Assembly: GCF_963677875.1 (NCBI RefSeq)
Contig: NZ_OY782562.1
Location: 275,068-339,067 of the forward strand
Source of the DNA: Thiomicrorhabdus sp.
GTDB taxonomy: Bacteria; Pseudomonadota; Gammaproteobacteria; Thiomicrospirales; Thiomicrospiraceae
Length of the DNA: 64,000 nt
Direction of reading: 5' to 3'
Of the stretch, positions 40,761 to 50,484 are shown piece by piece. The notes under the pieces were generated by a model, which did no database searches, was not told the origin of the DNA, and saw only the letters and a list, made by a program, of their open reading frames with translations. A program made the position numbers and the translations under genes. Position 1 is the stretch's first letter, and the number at the start of each line of letters is the position of its first letter.

Positions 40761-42806
40761 TTGATCAATACGGACCTGTTTGTGCACGACCATCTCCTAT
40801 TTCACATTGTTCTTCTTCTCGCCATCGCGGTCGTCGTGGTTTCGGTATCCCGTCGCCTGCACTTTCCGCCGATTCTCGGTTATATTTTTGTCGGGATGAT
40901 TGTCGGCCCTTACGGTTTCGGCTGGATACAGAAAGAAGAAAACATCTCCTTACTGGCGGAATTCGGTATTGTTTTTTTACTGTTTGCGATCGGTCTGGAA
41001 TTTTCGATGTCGCAAATGCTCAGTATGCGTCGCCAAGTTTTCGGACTTGGCAGCCTTCAGGTAGTCGTCACAGCCTTACTGATTTTTGCCCTCGGCTGGC
41101 TGGCCGGGCTGGACAACAACACCGGCATCGTTATCGCCGGCGCTTTTGCACTGTCTTCCACTGCCATCGTTATCAAACAGCTGACCGAACAATCGGAGAT
41201 TCACTCCCGCCACGGCCGTTCGATCCTCGGAATCCTGATTTTTCAGGACATCATGGCAATTCCGCTGCTGATCCTGATTCCGACCCTGGCCATGAACGAT
41301 GGCAACGATTCTGCTCTGGCAATGTCTTTAGGCATTGCCTTTTTGAAAGGGGTCGCCGTGGTGGTGGTCATGCACCTGCTCGGGCGCTATCTGTTACGCC
41401 CTCTGTTCCATGAAGTTGCCTCCGCGAAATCTCAGGAACTTTTTACACTGACCGTTTTAACCGTTGCTTTGGGAGCTGCTGTTTTTACCGAAGAGATGGG
41501 CCTCTCAATGACCCTCGGCGCTTTCCTGGCCGGCATGATGCTGAGTGAAACCGAATACAGACATCAGATCGAATCCGACATCCGTCCCTTCCAGGACATA
41601 CTGCTCGGTCTGTTTTTTGTGACGGTCGGTATGCTGATTTCAATCGATCTGATCCTGCAACATTTCTGGACGATTGTGGCTCTGACCATTATCATTTTTG
41701 TCATCAAAGGTGTGGTTCTTTACTGGTCGGCACGCTTATTCCAGAAAGAACCGGGGGTTGCCGCGCGTATCTCCCTGTCCCTGAGCCAGGTTGGTGAATT
41801 CGGTCTGGTATTGATGACTCTGGCCTTCACCTACAATTTGCTTCCGGTTGAAGAAGGTAACATTCTCCTGACAGCTGCGGTTCTTACTATGGTTTTTGCC
41901 CCCTTCATGGTCAAATTCAACGGAAAAATCGCTAAGACACTACACCGCAGCAGTTACCGTGACAACACCGAAAATGAAGAAACCATTCAATCCCACAATC
42001 CCCATCTTTCCAATCACGTGATCTTATGCGGATTCGGGCGTGTCGGACAAACGGTCGGACGTTTTCTGCACAATGCCAACGAGAATTTCATTGCCCTCGA
42101 CATGGACATATTGCGCGTCAACGAAGCGCGCGCCGCCGGAGAAAATGTCTTTTACGGCGACTCCTCAAAACAAACGATTCTTCACGCCTCGGCGATCGAC
42201 AAGGCTAAAATCGTAATGATTACTTTCAGTGATTATCATGGCGCTTTGAAGGTCTTGAAAACCATCCGCCATCTGAATGCTGAAATCCCGGTACTGGTAC
42301 GGAGCCTGGACGATAAACATGTCAACGAATTGATTGCCGCCGGTGCCAATGAAGTCATTCCCGATACATTCGAATCCAGCATCATGCTCTCTTCACACCT
42401 TCTGTTGCTGATCGGCAAATCACCACGCCAGGTTTTGAAGCAGACCCGGGAAATCCGGCGAGATCGCTATCGCCTACTGGAGAGCTTCTACCCCGGTGAG
42501 GACGATAATTCACTGGAAGAACACCAGTTAATGAAAGGCGTCATACACAGTGTGCCGCTCGGCGAAGACGCTTATGCCATCGGCAAGCGCCTTGGCGATA
42601 TCGCTTTGGAAAACTTCGAAGTGCAGGTCGATGCCATTAAACGTGGCCACGTCAGAGGAGAAAATCCTTCTCCCGAAACCCGCTTGCGGCAAGATGACCA
42701 TATTATTCTGTCCGGCCTTCCCGAAGCAATCGAGGAAGCGGAGCTGTTTCTGCTGACAGGAAGAAGGTCGAAAAAACGCCAGGGAAGCGAAGCAACCGAG
42801 AGCTAG
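40761..42806 (+). CDS. CPA2 monovalent cation:proton antiporter, Kef/YbaL type
   Basis: 681 aa. Residues 15-390 hold about 12 membrane segments with FPPILGYIFVGMIVGPYGFG, FALSSTAIVIKQLTEQ and the acidic LGAFLAGMMLSETEYRHQIE region of the antiporter domain. An RCK/TrkA-N domain follows from about 415 (HVILCGFGRVGQTVGRFL, GDSSKQTILHASAI) and a TrkA-C domain near 590-665. Proteins of this form exchange K+ or Na+ for H+ under nucleotide control. The TTG at 40761 is the only start giving a full N-terminus; GTG 40782 is possible. Its stop overlaps that of pgeF. Confidence 0.92.
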   Translation: MINTDLFVHDHLLFHIVLLLAIAVVVVSVSRRLHFPPILGYIFVGMIVGPYGFGWIQKEENISLLAEFGIVFLLFAIGLEFSMSQMLSMRRQVFGLGSLQVVVTALLIFALGWLAGLDNNTGIVIAGAFALSSTAIVIKQLTEQSEIHSRHGRSILGILIFQDIMAIPLLILIPTLAMNDGNDSALAMSLGIAFLKGVAVVVVMHLLGRYLLRPLFHEVASAKSQELFTLTVLTVALGAAVFTEEMGLSMTLGAFLAGMMLSETEYRHQIESDIRPFQDILLGLFFVTVGMLISIDLILQHFWTIVALTIIIFVIKGVVLYWSARLFQKEPGVAARISLSLSQVGEFGLVLMTLAFTYNLLPVEEGNILLTAAVLTMVFAPFMVKFNGKIAKTLHRSSYRDNTENEETIQSHNPHLSNHVILCGFGRVGQTVGRFLHNANENFIALDMDILRVNEARAAGENVFYGDSSKQTILHASAIDKAKIVMITFSDYHGALKVLKTIRHLNAEIPVLVRSLDDKHVNELIAAGANEVIPDTFESSIMLSSHLLLLIGKSPRQVLKQTREIRRDRYRLLESFYPGEDDNSLEEHQLMKGVIHSVPLGEDAYAIGKRLGDIALENFEVQVDAIKRGHVRGENPSPETRLRQDDHIILSGLPEAIEEAELFLLTGRRSKKRQGSEATES

Positions 42807-43561
42807 TCCAGCCAGATGATCGTTGCCATTCTTCCGCAGCGGCCATCTCGTCGGTAAGAGAAAAAGCGTGTTTCATCGGAATAAGAACACAAGTTCCCAC
42901 CGTAAACCGCTTTGCAACCGGAATCCAAAAGCTGTTCGCGCGCCATCCCGATCAAATCGGCCAGAAATTTATCCGTCTTCTGTTCGGAGCGTTTGAAAAA
43001 ACGTTCGTAGTCAGGATTCAATTGACAGAAAGCTTCGAGCAGCTCGCCACCGACTTCGAAATGCGCCTGATGAATGGCCGGACCGATCCAGGCAATAAAT
43101 TGTCCGGCAACCAATCCGGCACTACGCACGCTCTTTTCGATAATGCACTGATGCACTCCTCGCCAACCCGCATGCACCGCCACTACTTTGCTCCCCACCA
43201 AGTCACATAGCAGAATCGGCAAACAATCGGCAGTCATCACCGTGCATAACTGATTTGCATTGCCAGTCCAGGCGGCATCAGCAACCGGTACACTGCCTGC
43301 CAGGGCATTTTCAGCGACAAGCGGTAAGTGAATACAGAGATCGGTATGCTGCTGATCAAGCCAGGTCGGTTCTTGCGGTAAATCAGCGTCGTTAATCAAA
43401 TATTGGCGGTTTTGCAGAACCAATTCAGGGGCATCTCCGACATGCGTTGCCAGATTCAGGCTGTCATACGGCGGAAGACTCACGCCACCAAGGCGCGTTG
43501 TACACACAGACTTAACGTTTTGCGGTGCCGGCCAGTCAGGACGAAACCAGGCAGAATTCAT
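42803..43561 (-). CDS. pgeF: peptidoglycan editing factor PgeF (YfiH, laccase-domain family)
   Basis: 252 aa from ATG 43561, preceded by AAAAGGC; the longer frame inside rluD is unsupported. The family metal ligands are present: TMTADCLPILLCD-like CTVMTADCLPILL, VVAVHAGWRGVHQ and IGPAIHQAHFEVGGE. YfiH proteins remove miscoupled L-Ser from cell-wall precursors and show polyphenol-oxidase or purine-nucleoside activities in vitro. It starts 11 bp after rluD, the same order as in E. coli. Confidence 0.93.
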   Translation of the reverse strand: MNSAWFRPDWPAPQNVKSVCTTRLGGVSLPPYDSLNLATHVGDAPELVLQNRQYLINDADLPQEPTWLDQQHTDLCIHLPLVAENALAGSVPVADAAWTGNANQLCTVMTADCLPILLCDLVGSKVVAVHAGWRGVHQCIIEKSVRSAGLVAGQFIAWIGPAIHQAHFEVGGELLEAFCQLNPDYERFFKRSEQKTDKFLADLIGMAREQLLDSGCKAVYGGNLCSYSDETRFFSYRRDGRCGRMATIIWLD

Positions 43562-43571
43562 CGCTTGCCTT

Positions 43572-44624
43572 TTAATCGGGGATGTCTTCATCGGTAACCC
43601 ACTCGACTTCGACTCCATAGTCTTCATAATCGAATTCGTCATAGCCGAGTTGCTGTTCTTCGTAAATTTCCACATCTTCTCTGAGAATGTCGATCAACTC
43701 CAACATATCGTCCGGCATCGGCGCTTTCCACTTCATCACCTTTCCGCTAACCGGGTGCGTCAAACTTAAGGCTCCGGCATGCAGAGCCTGCCGGTTGAAA
43801 TGCCGCAAATAATCCACAAAATCCGGCTCCATCTGGCGTGGAATGCGGAAGCGTTTTCCGTACAAAGGATCGCCGACCAGCGGAAAGCCTAAATAGGACA
43901 TATGCACGCGAATCTGATGTGTACGCCCGGTTTCCAGCTTAACTCGAACGCGAGTATGCTCTCTGAAATGTTCCAGCACCCGGTAATGACTGATCGCCTC
44001 CTTTCCTCCCACGGCTCGAACCGCCATCTTCTTGCGATCACTCGGATTACGCCCAATCGCTTTATTGACGGTGCCGCCCGAATTCATGCGCCCAACGACA
44101 ACCGCGTCATAAATTCTTTCGACGGCGTGACGTTGCAACTGCTCAACCAAGTGTGTTTGAGCGGCAATGGTTTTGGCAACCACCATCAGACCGGTTGTAT
44201 CTTTATCCAGACGGTGAACAATGCCGGCTCTCGGCACCTCTCGCAATGCGGCGTCGTAATACAATAACGCATTCATTAAGGTTCCGTCGGGATTGCCTGC
44301 TCCCGGGTGAACCACCAAACCGGCCGGTTTATTAATAATCATAATCGCCGCATCTTCATAGACGATATTCAATTCGATGGCCTGCGCAGGAATATCGGTT
44401 TCAGCCTGAAGTTCAACTTCCAAAACAACCTCTTCTCCGCCAAGAACGCTATGCCGCGGTTTGGTATTGACGACACCGTCAAGACGAACTTTACCGCCCT
44501 TGATCCATTGTTGAATCCGATTACGTGAATAATCGCTGAAAAGTGCCGCAAGAACGGAGTCCAAACGTTCCCCCATCGAAGAAAGGGGGACGGTCGCCGT
44601 TAAATTCTGTTTGGATTGAGTCAT
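43572..44624 (-). CDS. rluD: 23S rRNA pseudouridine synthase RluD
   Basis: 350 aa. An N-terminal S4 domain (GERLDSVLAALFSDYSRNRIQQWIKGGKVRLDG) precedes the RluA-family catalytic domain: INKPAGLVVHPGAGNPDGTL, IVHRLDKDTTGLMVVAK with the catalytic Asp, and LETGRTHQIRVHMSYLGFPLVGDPLYG. RluD modifies U1911, U1915 and U1917 in helix 69 of 23S rRNA, needed for normal ribosome function. The C-terminus is extended and very acidic (EDVEIYEEQQLGYDEFDYED). Divergent from bamD and upstream of pgeF, as in E. coli. Confidence 0.95.
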   Translation of the reverse strand: MTQSKQNLTATVPLSSMGERLDSVLAALFSDYSRNRIQQWIKGGKVRLDGVVNTKPRHSVLGGEEVVLEVELQAETDIPAQAIELNIVYEDAAIMIINKPAGLVVHPGAGNPDGTLMNALLYYDAALREVPRAGIVHRLDKDTTGLMVVAKTIAAQTHLVEQLQRHAVERIYDAVVVGRMNSGGTVNKAIGRNPSDRKKMAVRAVGGKEAISHYRVLEHFREHTRVRVKLETGRTHQIRVHMSYLGFPLVGDPLYGKRFRIPRQMEPDFVDYLRHFNRQALHAGALSLTHPVSGKVMKWKAPMPDDMLELIDILREDVEIYEEQQLGYDEFDYEDYGVEVEWVTDEDIPD

Positions 44625-44723
44625 GTATTTACTTTATATTGCACATTTGAGTAGATGGAATTTTGCCACACGATTTTAACGCCGATTAATCTCATTTAGA
44701 CCAAGCGGTTCCGTTTGAATTTG

Positions 44724-44732
44724 TGTTACAAT
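44724..44732 (+). promoter_or_regulatory. extended -10 element for bamD
   Basis: TGTTACAAT fits the extended -10 pattern TGnTATAAT with one mismatch, 40 bp upstream of the bamD ATG. Confidence 0.45.
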
Positions 44733-44771
44733 CGTGGCTTATTTATTTTTGTCATATTGTAACCTAAGCCT

Positions 44772-45524
44772 ATGAAAAAAACGCTGTTAACCGCCCTTTT
44801 CATCGCCGGTTTTAGCTTGTCCGGTTGTTCCTCTCTGAATGCTTTGATCGATAAGCCGGATGCCGAAAAGAGCGTAGAAGACTTTTATGACGCCGCCACA
44901 CTCGCTTTCAAAAACAAAGAGTGGGACGTCGCCATTGATAACTATGAAAAACTGAAAGCGTATTTCCCCTACGGCTCCTATGCCGAGCAGTCTTACCTGG
45001 AACTGGCTTATTCCTACTACAAATACGACGAACCCAAATCGGCAATTCGCGAACTGGAAGAGTTTATCCGGCTTTATCCGCGCCACAAAGAGATGCCTTA
45101 TGCATACTATCTGCGCGCTCTGGCAGCCGACTCCGTTACCCAAAGCTGGCTCGATAAATTCATTACCGACCCGGCAGCTCGCGACAAAGTTTCAGCAGAA
45201 AACGCCTACAACTTCTACAGCGAACTGATCAACCGCTATCCGCAAAGCCGGTACGCGGCCGCTGCCAGCGAACGCCTGATTGCACTGCGCAATCAAATGG
45301 CACGCAACGAGCTGAAAGTTGCCCGCTTCTATTATTCGAAACAGGCATTCTTGGCCAGTGCTAACCGTGCCGAGTACATTCTGCAAAACTATCCGCGCGC
45401 CGTTGTCACCGCAGAAGCACTGCAGCTGCTGGCAGACTCCTACAATAAAATGGGGATGGATGTGAACGAATCTCACGCCCGAGAAGTTTACCAGCTGAAC
45501 AAAGACCGCTTGAGCGGCTCTTGA
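44772..45524 (+). CDS. bamD: outer-membrane assembly lipoprotein BamD
   Basis: 250 aa. The signal peptide ends in the lipobox SLSGC (Cys 19), followed by SSLNALIDKP. The mature protein is a run of TPR-like helical pairs: DFYDAATLAFKNKEWDVAIDNYEKLKAYFPYGSYAEQSYLELAYSYYKYDEPKSAIRELEEFIRLYPRH and the C-terminal ADSYNKMGMDVNESHAREVYQLN. BamD is the essential lipoprotein of the BAM complex that folds beta-barrel proteins. Divergent from rluD. Ends at a strong bidirectional terminator. Confidence 0.95.
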   Translation: MKKTLLTALFIAGFSLSGCSSLNALIDKPDAEKSVEDFYDAATLAFKNKEWDVAIDNYEKLKAYFPYGSYAEQSYLELAYSYYKYDEPKSAIRELEEFIRLYPRHKEMPYAYYLRALAADSVTQSWLDKFITDPAARDKVSAENAYNFYSELINRYPQSRYAAAASERLIALRNQMARNELKVARFYYSKQAFLASANRAEYILQNYPRAVVTAEALQLLADSYNKMGMDVNESHAREVYQLNKDRLSGS

Positions 45525-45560
45525 AACCAAGTGCTGGCCCCAACAAATCAGGGCAAATAA

Positions 45561-45586
45561 AAAACGGGCATCATGCCCGTTTTTTA
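45561..45586. terminator. bidirectional terminator between bamD and nadE
   Basis: AAAACGGGCA/TGCCCGTTTT stem, TCA loop, A run and T run on opposite sides, between convergent genes. Confidence 0.92.
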
Positions 45587-45622
45587 TTATGTCCATCTCA
45601 CTGGCAATCAGATTATTCAGAG

Positions 45623-47254
45623 TTATTCAGAATAACGGCTGGTAATCGGATATCGACGATCTCGACCAAAAGCCCGGTGAGTGATTTTGATCCCCGGAGC
45701 CGCCTGGCGTCGTTTATATTCACTGCGATCGATTAAACGAATCACGCGCCGAACTTCCGGCTCATCAATTTCCAGGGCGGTAGAAATTTCCTGTGGCGAC
45801 TGATCCAGCTTGACATAGGCGCGGATAATCGCATCCAGAGTATCGTAATCGGGCAAAGAATCCTGATCAGTCTGATCCGGACGTAATTCTGCCGAAGGCG
45901 GCCGGGTAATCACCCTATCCGGAATCACCTCACCAAGCGTATTACGGTATTTTGCCAAGCGATAAACCAATGTTTTCGGAACATCTTTAAGCGGCGAAAA
46001 ACCGCCAACCATATCTCCGTACAGAGTCGAATAGCCAACCGCCACTTCACTTTTATTACTGGTTGCCAACACCATTTTGCCGGTTTTGTTGGAGATCGCC
46101 ATCAATAGAGTTCCGCGAATTCGCGCTTGCAAATTCTCTTCGGTAATATCCGCTTCCGTACCTTGCAAGGTTGCATGCAAAGTTGTCTCGAATGCACTAT
46201 AAACCTCTTCAATCGGCAAAACCTGGTAAGTCACCCCCATGCTGTTTGCCTGGGAAGCAGCATCCTCCTGACTGATCTGAGCGGTATAACGAAACGGCAT
46301 CATTACCGCTTCGACATTTTCCGCCCCCAGAGCATCAACCGCTATAGCCAGAGTCAGGGCCGAATCAATCCCGCCGGAGAGCCCCAGAACAACGCCGGGG
46401 AAGCCGTTTTTTCGGACGTAATCCCGAACTCCGACCTTAAGCGCCTCATAGACTCGTGCCTCGTCTCGATACAATTCGGCGCTGACTCCGGGAAGCATAA
46501 GAACCGCATCAGCCTGTTTTAGCAACCGGATCGGAGCAAGATCCTCTTTGAATTCAGGTGACTGAACACAAACCTCTCCATCGGCACTCATTGCGAAAGA
46601 ACCGCCATCAAAAACCAGTTCATCCTGACCGCCAATCTGGTTCACATAGATAATCGGCTGTCGGTTTTCATCCACCCGTTTTTGCAATGTCTTGATGCGA
46701 TCTTGATGTTTTTCCAAAGAAAAAGGTGATGCATTCAATGTCAGCAACACTTCAGCTCCAGCCTCTTTTGCCTGAGATGCCGGAGAAATTTTCCAGATAT
46801 CTTCGCAAATCAGTAACCCGAATTTAATGCCTTTAAATTCGACCACACAAGGCTGATTACCGGCGCTGAAATAACGCTGCTCGTCAAAAACGCTGTAATT
46901 CGGCAGGTTTTGTTTGATGTAACTGGCACGAATGGTTCCACCATCAATCCAAGCCGCCATATTAAAACGTTCACCCAGCTCGTCGATCATCGGATAGCCG
47001 ATAACACAGGCAACTTCCTGCAATTCGGATGCAATTTTCAGCAGAGCCTGTTCAACCTGTGGGTACAAACCATCGCGCAACAAAACATCTTCCGGGGGAT
47101 AGCCTGTCAGAGTCATTTCAGGAAAAACGACCAGATCGGCGGAAAAACGCTCTTTTGCCTGTAATGCGGACTGAATGATCAAATCCGTATTACCTTGCAA
47201 ATCTCCAACAATCGGATTAATTTGCGCCATTACCACCGTTACGCTTTGCGTCAT
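45623..47254 (-). CDS. nadE: glutamine-dependent NAD+ synthetase
   Basis: 543 aa from ATG 47254 (MTQSVTVVMAQINPIVGD, the family start). The N-terminal glutaminase is of the nitrilase type with the catalytic Glu in VFPEMTLTGYPPEDVL, Lys in YIKQNLPNYSVFDE and Cys in GLLICEDIW. The synthetase domain from about residue 270 has the PP-loop LGLSGGIDSALTLAIAVDALG, and later STLYGDMVGGFSPLKDVPKT. It amidates nicotinate adenine dinucleotide to NAD+. It begins 56 bp after sucD on the same strand, so co-transcription with sucCD is possible. Confidence 0.95.
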   Translation of the reverse strand: MTQSVTVVMAQINPIVGDLQGNTDLIIQSALQAKERFSADLVVFPEMTLTGYPPEDVLLRDGLYPQVEQALLKIASELQEVACVIGYPMIDELGERFNMAAWIDGGTIRASYIKQNLPNYSVFDEQRYFSAGNQPCVVEFKGIKFGLLICEDIWKISPASQAKEAGAEVLLTLNASPFSLEKHQDRIKTLQKRVDENRQPIIYVNQIGGQDELVFDGGSFAMSADGEVCVQSPEFKEDLAPIRLLKQADAVLMLPGVSAELYRDEARVYEALKVGVRDYVRKNGFPGVVLGLSGGIDSALTLAIAVDALGAENVEAVMMPFRYTAQISQEDAASQANSMGVTYQVLPIEEVYSAFETTLHATLQGTEADITEENLQARIRGTLLMAISNKTGKMVLATSNKSEVAVGYSTLYGDMVGGFSPLKDVPKTLVYRLAKYRNTLGEVIPDRVITRPPSAELRPDQTDQDSLPDYDTLDAIIRAYVKLDQSPQEISTALEIDEPEVRRVIRLIDRSEYKRRQAAPGIKITHRAFGRDRRYPITSRYSE

Positions 47255-47309
47255 AAAATCGAGTCTCTTATTCTTAATCTCTTTAGAGTATTGTAAAACA
47301 GTTCGAGGT

Positions 47310-48197
47310 TTATTTTCCCTGAAGCTGTTCCAACATGGCCTGACCGAGATCGGCGGGCGAATCAACCACTCGAACGCCCGCCGCTTTCAAAGCTGCGAAT
47401 TTGGCTTCGGCAGTCCCTTTTCCACCGGAGACGATGGCTCCGGCGTGCCCCATGCGCTTCCCTGGAGGAGCCGTAACACCGGCAATATAAGCCACAACCG
47501 GCTTGGAGACATGCGCTTGAATGAACTCGGCGGCATCTTCTTCCGCTTGCCCACCGATTTCGCCAACCATGATAATTCCCTGGGTCTCTGGATCCTGTTC
47601 GAACAGCTCCAGACAGTCAATGAAATTCATTCCCTGAATCGGGTCGCCGCCGATTCCAACGCAGGTCGATTGTCCCAAAGCGTTTTGCGTGGTTTGCTGC
47701 ACCGCTTCATAAGTCAGTGTTCCGGAGCGGGAAACAATCCCGATTTTACCCGGGAGGTGAATGTGCCCGGGCATAATACCGATTTTACATCCTTTTCCAT
47801 TGTCCCCTGGCGTGATCAGTCCCGGGCAGTTCGGTCCAATCAAATAGGCGTCCGATTTGTCCAGAACGGCACGCACTTTCAGCATATCGGCGACAGGAAT
47901 GCCTTCGGTAATACAGGTAATTACCTTGATACCCGCAGCCACCGCTTCGATAATCGAATCCGCGGCGAATGCCGGCGGCACATAAATCATGCTGGCTTCG
48001 GCTCCCGTCGCCTCAACCGCTTCACGAACCGTATTGAACACTGGAAGCCCTAAATGTGTCTGCCCCCCTTTCCCCGGCGTGACACCGCCAACCATCTTGG
48101 TTCCATAGGCAATCGCCTGCTCGGAGTGAAAGGTTCCCTGTTTTCCTGTAAAGCCCTGGCAAATTACTTTCGTATCGGCGTTAATCAAAATGCTCAT
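47310..48197 (-). CDS. sucD: succinyl-CoA synthetase alpha subunit
   Basis: 295 aa. The CoA-binding Rossmann domain starts [42 protein letters not shown] and [24 protein letters not shown] follow. The phosphohistidine is in [20 protein letters not shown]. With SucC it interconverts succinyl-CoA and succinate with nucleotide phosphorylation in the TCA cycle. 18 bp separate it from sucC. No other TCA genes (sucAB, sdh) adjoin, unlike the E. coli cluster. Confidence 0.97.
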   Translation of the reverse strand: MSILINADTKVICQGFTGKQGTFHSEQAIAYGTKMVGGVTPGKGGQTHLGLPVFNTVREAVEATGAEASMIYVPPAFAADSIIEAVAAGIKVITCITEGIPVADMLKVRAVLDKSDAYLIGPNCPGLITPGDNGKGCKIGIMPGHIHLPGKIGIVSRSGTLTYEAVQQTTQNALGQSTCVGIGGDPIQGMNFIDCLELFEQDPETQGIIMVGEIGGQAEEDAAEFIQAHVSKPVVAYIAGVTAPPGKRMGHAGAIVSGGKGTAEAKFAALKAAGVRVVDSPADLGQAMLEQLQGK

Positions 48198-48215
48198 TTC
48201 TTTTTCTCCACTCTC

Positions 48216-49379
48216 TTAAGCTTTTGCCACTTCGACGACTTTTTCAGCCGCATCCGCCAGACCGTTCGCGGAGATAATACTCAAACCGCTTTGCGCCAGT
48301 TTTTCACGTCCCAGCTCAACATTCGTTCCTTCCAAACGAACTACAACCGGAATGTTCAATCCCACTTCATGAACGGCCTGAATAATGCCGTCGGCAATCA
48401 GGTCGCAACGAACAATTCCACCGAAAATGTTTACCAGAATCGATTTAACTTCCTTCGAGGAGAGAATCAGTTTAAAGGCTTCGGCAACTCTTTCAGGCGT
48501 TGCACCACCGCCAACATCCAGAAAATTAGCCGGACTGCCGCCATTCAACTTAATCAGATCCATAGTTGCCATCGCCAAGCCTGCACCATTGACCATGCAA
48601 CCAATGTCACCGTCCAAGGCGATATAGTTCAACTGATGCTCGGAAGCCTTAGCCTCGCGTTCGTCTTCTTGAGAAAAATCCCGCATCGCAACCAAGGCCG
48701 GCTGGCGATAAAGCGCATTCGAATCAATGTTGACCTTGGCATCCAGCGCAACCAGCTGATTTTCCGCTGTACGGATCAAAGGATTGATTTCCAACTGAGA
48801 GACATCTTTTTCCAATGCCAGCTGATAAAACGCCTGCATCATTCGTCCCAATTGCTTGAAAGCATCGCCTTTCAGGCCAAGTGCAAATGCAACTTCCCGA
48901 CACTGGTATGGCATAACTCCAACCGTCGGATCAATGGACACACTGAAAATTTTCTCAGGTGCCGTTTCGGCAACCTCTTCGATATCCATGCCTCCAGCAG
49001 CCGAAATCACAAACGTATGGCTTCGGTTTACACGGTCAATCAACAGGCTTAAATACAACTCTTCTTCAATCGCCAAGGTTTCTTCGATTAACAGGGAATG
49101 AATCGGCAATGCCTTGCCAGCGGTCTGAATCGTTGCCAGTTTGCTTCCCAGAAGCGCTTCAGAAACCTGCATCGCTTCGGCTGCATCTTTTACCAGTTTC
49201 ACGCCCCCCGCTTTACCGCGCGCACCAGCATGGATTTGCGCTTTAACGACCCAGGCATCGCCGCCAACTTGTTGCAAAGCGGCTTCCAACTCGGATAATT
49301 CGGTAATCAGTTGACCTTTAGGGATGGCGATGCCGTAATCGGCAAACAGAGATTTGGCTTGGTATTCATGTAAATTCAT
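48216..49379 (-). CDS. sucC: succinyl-CoA synthetase beta subunit
   Basis: 387 aa. The ATP-grasp domain begins MNLHEYQAKSLFADYGIAIPKG and contains VVKAQIHAGARGKAGGVKLVKD; metal-site residues are in LEINPLIRTAENQLVALDAKVNID. The C-terminal part has NGAGLAMATMDLIKLNGGSPANFLDVGGGA and LVNIFGGIVRCDLIADGII. Forms the nucleotide-binding half of succinyl-CoA synthetase. First gene of sucC-sucD. Confidence 0.97.
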   Translation of the reverse strand: MNLHEYQAKSLFADYGIAIPKGQLITELSELEAALQQVGGDAWVVKAQIHAGARGKAGGVKLVKDAAEAMQVSEALLGSKLATIQTAGKALPIHSLLIEETLAIEEELYLSLLIDRVNRSHTFVISAAGGMDIEEVAETAPEKIFSVSIDPTVGVMPYQCREVAFALGLKGDAFKQLGRMMQAFYQLALEKDVSQLEINPLIRTAENQLVALDAKVNIDSNALYRQPALVAMRDFSQEDEREAKASEHQLNYIALDGDIGCMVNGAGLAMATMDLIKLNGGSPANFLDVGGGATPERVAEAFKLILSSKEVKSILVNIFGGIVRCDLIADGIIQAVHEVGLNIPVVVRLEGTNVELGREKLAQSGLSIISANGLADAAEKVVEVAKA

Positions 49380-49544
49380 TGAAAAAAACGTCTCCAGAAG
49401 TGCTTTTTTATCACAAATGATTCATCCATCTGCAAAACACGTGCATATGACTCAAAAAATTGCATTTATTGTATGTTTTTTGGACAATGAATGCACCTCA
49501 AATCACGGCTGAAAGCCGAATATGTACATTCAAAGGAATCCTAC

Positions 49545-49793
49545 TTGAGAACCCTGCTACTGCTTGCCCTCGTTATCGTTTTATTTATTCTGGTTCGCTT
49601 CACCATGAACCGCATTATTGAAATCCGGAACCGCCGACTGGAAGAAGAAGAGCCGGTGGTGTCTGCTGAAGAAAAAATCGTTGCCTGCCATCATTGCGGA
49701 CTGCGGATTCCGGAAAGCGAGGCTTTATTTGACGGCCAGAACCACTACTGCAGCCAGGAGCATCTCGAAGCCGGCCAACGCGAAAACCACTAG
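49545..49793 (+). CDS. PP0621-family membrane-anchored zinc-finger-like protein
   Basis: 82 aa from a TTG at 49545, chosen because AAAGGA lies 6-9 nt upstream and the hydrophobic segment starts at once; an ATG at 49491 is in frame and gives 100 aa. One membrane helix (TLLLLALVIVLFILVRFTM) is followed by an acidic linker and a CHHCGLRIPESEALFDGQNHYCSQEHLE motif that could bind zinc. The PP0621 family is conserved in gamma- and betaproteobacteria without a known role. Confidence 0.82.
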   Translation: MRTLLLLALVIVLFILVRFTMNRIIEIRNRRLEEEEPVVSAEEKIVACHHCGLRIPESEALFDGQNHYCSQEHLEAGQRENH

Positions 49794-49913
49794 CGCTTGC
49801 TCCCATAAAGCGTGCGCAAGCTACACCCAGGCAGCCTTCAGGACTTTTGAAATCGGGCTGACGGCGACTTGTTACAAATTATTGCAAGTTGCTGCAAATT
49901 GCTACTGCGCGAC

Positions 49914-50384
49914 TTACTGCAAACGGCCGGATGGCGAATGAATCATTTCTATTTTGGCAGTAAACAAAATTGTTTGCCCGGCCAGGGGATGGTTGAAATC
50001 CATCGTCACTTCCGCCTCGTTCACCTGATGAACTCGAGCCGGTACTTCTTCACCGGTCGGAGTATTGAAACCGATCACATGCCCCTCTTCCAGCGGCATG
50101 TCTTCAGGAAAATCACTCCGCGACATAAGATGCAGGTTTTGCGGATCGTGCGCACCGAAAGCACGTTCCGGCGGCAAAGTAAATTTGGCGCTGGTTCCCT
50201 GTTCCAAACCAACCAGCAGACTTTCCAAAGCCGGGATCAGGGTTCCGTCCCCGATTTGAAACTTCAAAGGTTCGTCAGCCTCGGCTTTCTCGATCAGGGT
50301 GCCGTCTGCAAAACGTAATTCGAAACTGATACTCAGCTCACTGTTCTCCTGAACAACTGGCAATGGGGATTGAATACTCATCAA
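49914..50384 (-). CDS. fkpB: FKBP-type peptidyl-prolyl isomerase, SlpA/FkpB type
   Basis: 156 aa. The FKBP core is ELSISFELRFADGTLIEKAEADEPLKFQIGDGTLIPALESLLVGL, with the inserted chaperone flap FTLPPERAFGAHDPQNLHLMSRSDFPEDM. The end DFNHPLAGQTILFTAKI is typical of the SlyD/FkpB group. It should isomerise X-Pro bonds and hold unfolded proteins in the cytoplasm. In E. coli fkpB sits between lspA and ispH; here neither is adjacent. Another FKBP is at 59012. Confidence 0.93.
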   Translation of the reverse strand: MMSIQSPLPVVQENSELSISFELRFADGTLIEKAEADEPLKFQIGDGTLIPALESLLVGLEQGTSAKFTLPPERAFGAHDPQNLHLMSRSDFPEDMPLEEGHVIGFNTPTGEEVPARVHQVNEAEVTMDFNHPLAGQTILFTAKIEMIHSPSGRLQ

Positions 50385-50411
50385 CTAAAACCCGTATTGA
50401 TTACACACAAA

Positions 50412-50432
50412 AACGCGCCTTGTAAGGCGCGC
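50412..50432 (-). terminator. terminator of the following lipoprotein gene
   Basis: CGCGCCTT/AAGGCGCG stem with a 2-nt loop, followed leftwards by a T run (GTTTTTGTG). Confidence 0.8.
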
Positions 50433-50484
50433 GATCTAAATGACATGAACAAACGTTCACGCCTGAATTTCAGCCGTTCGGCGA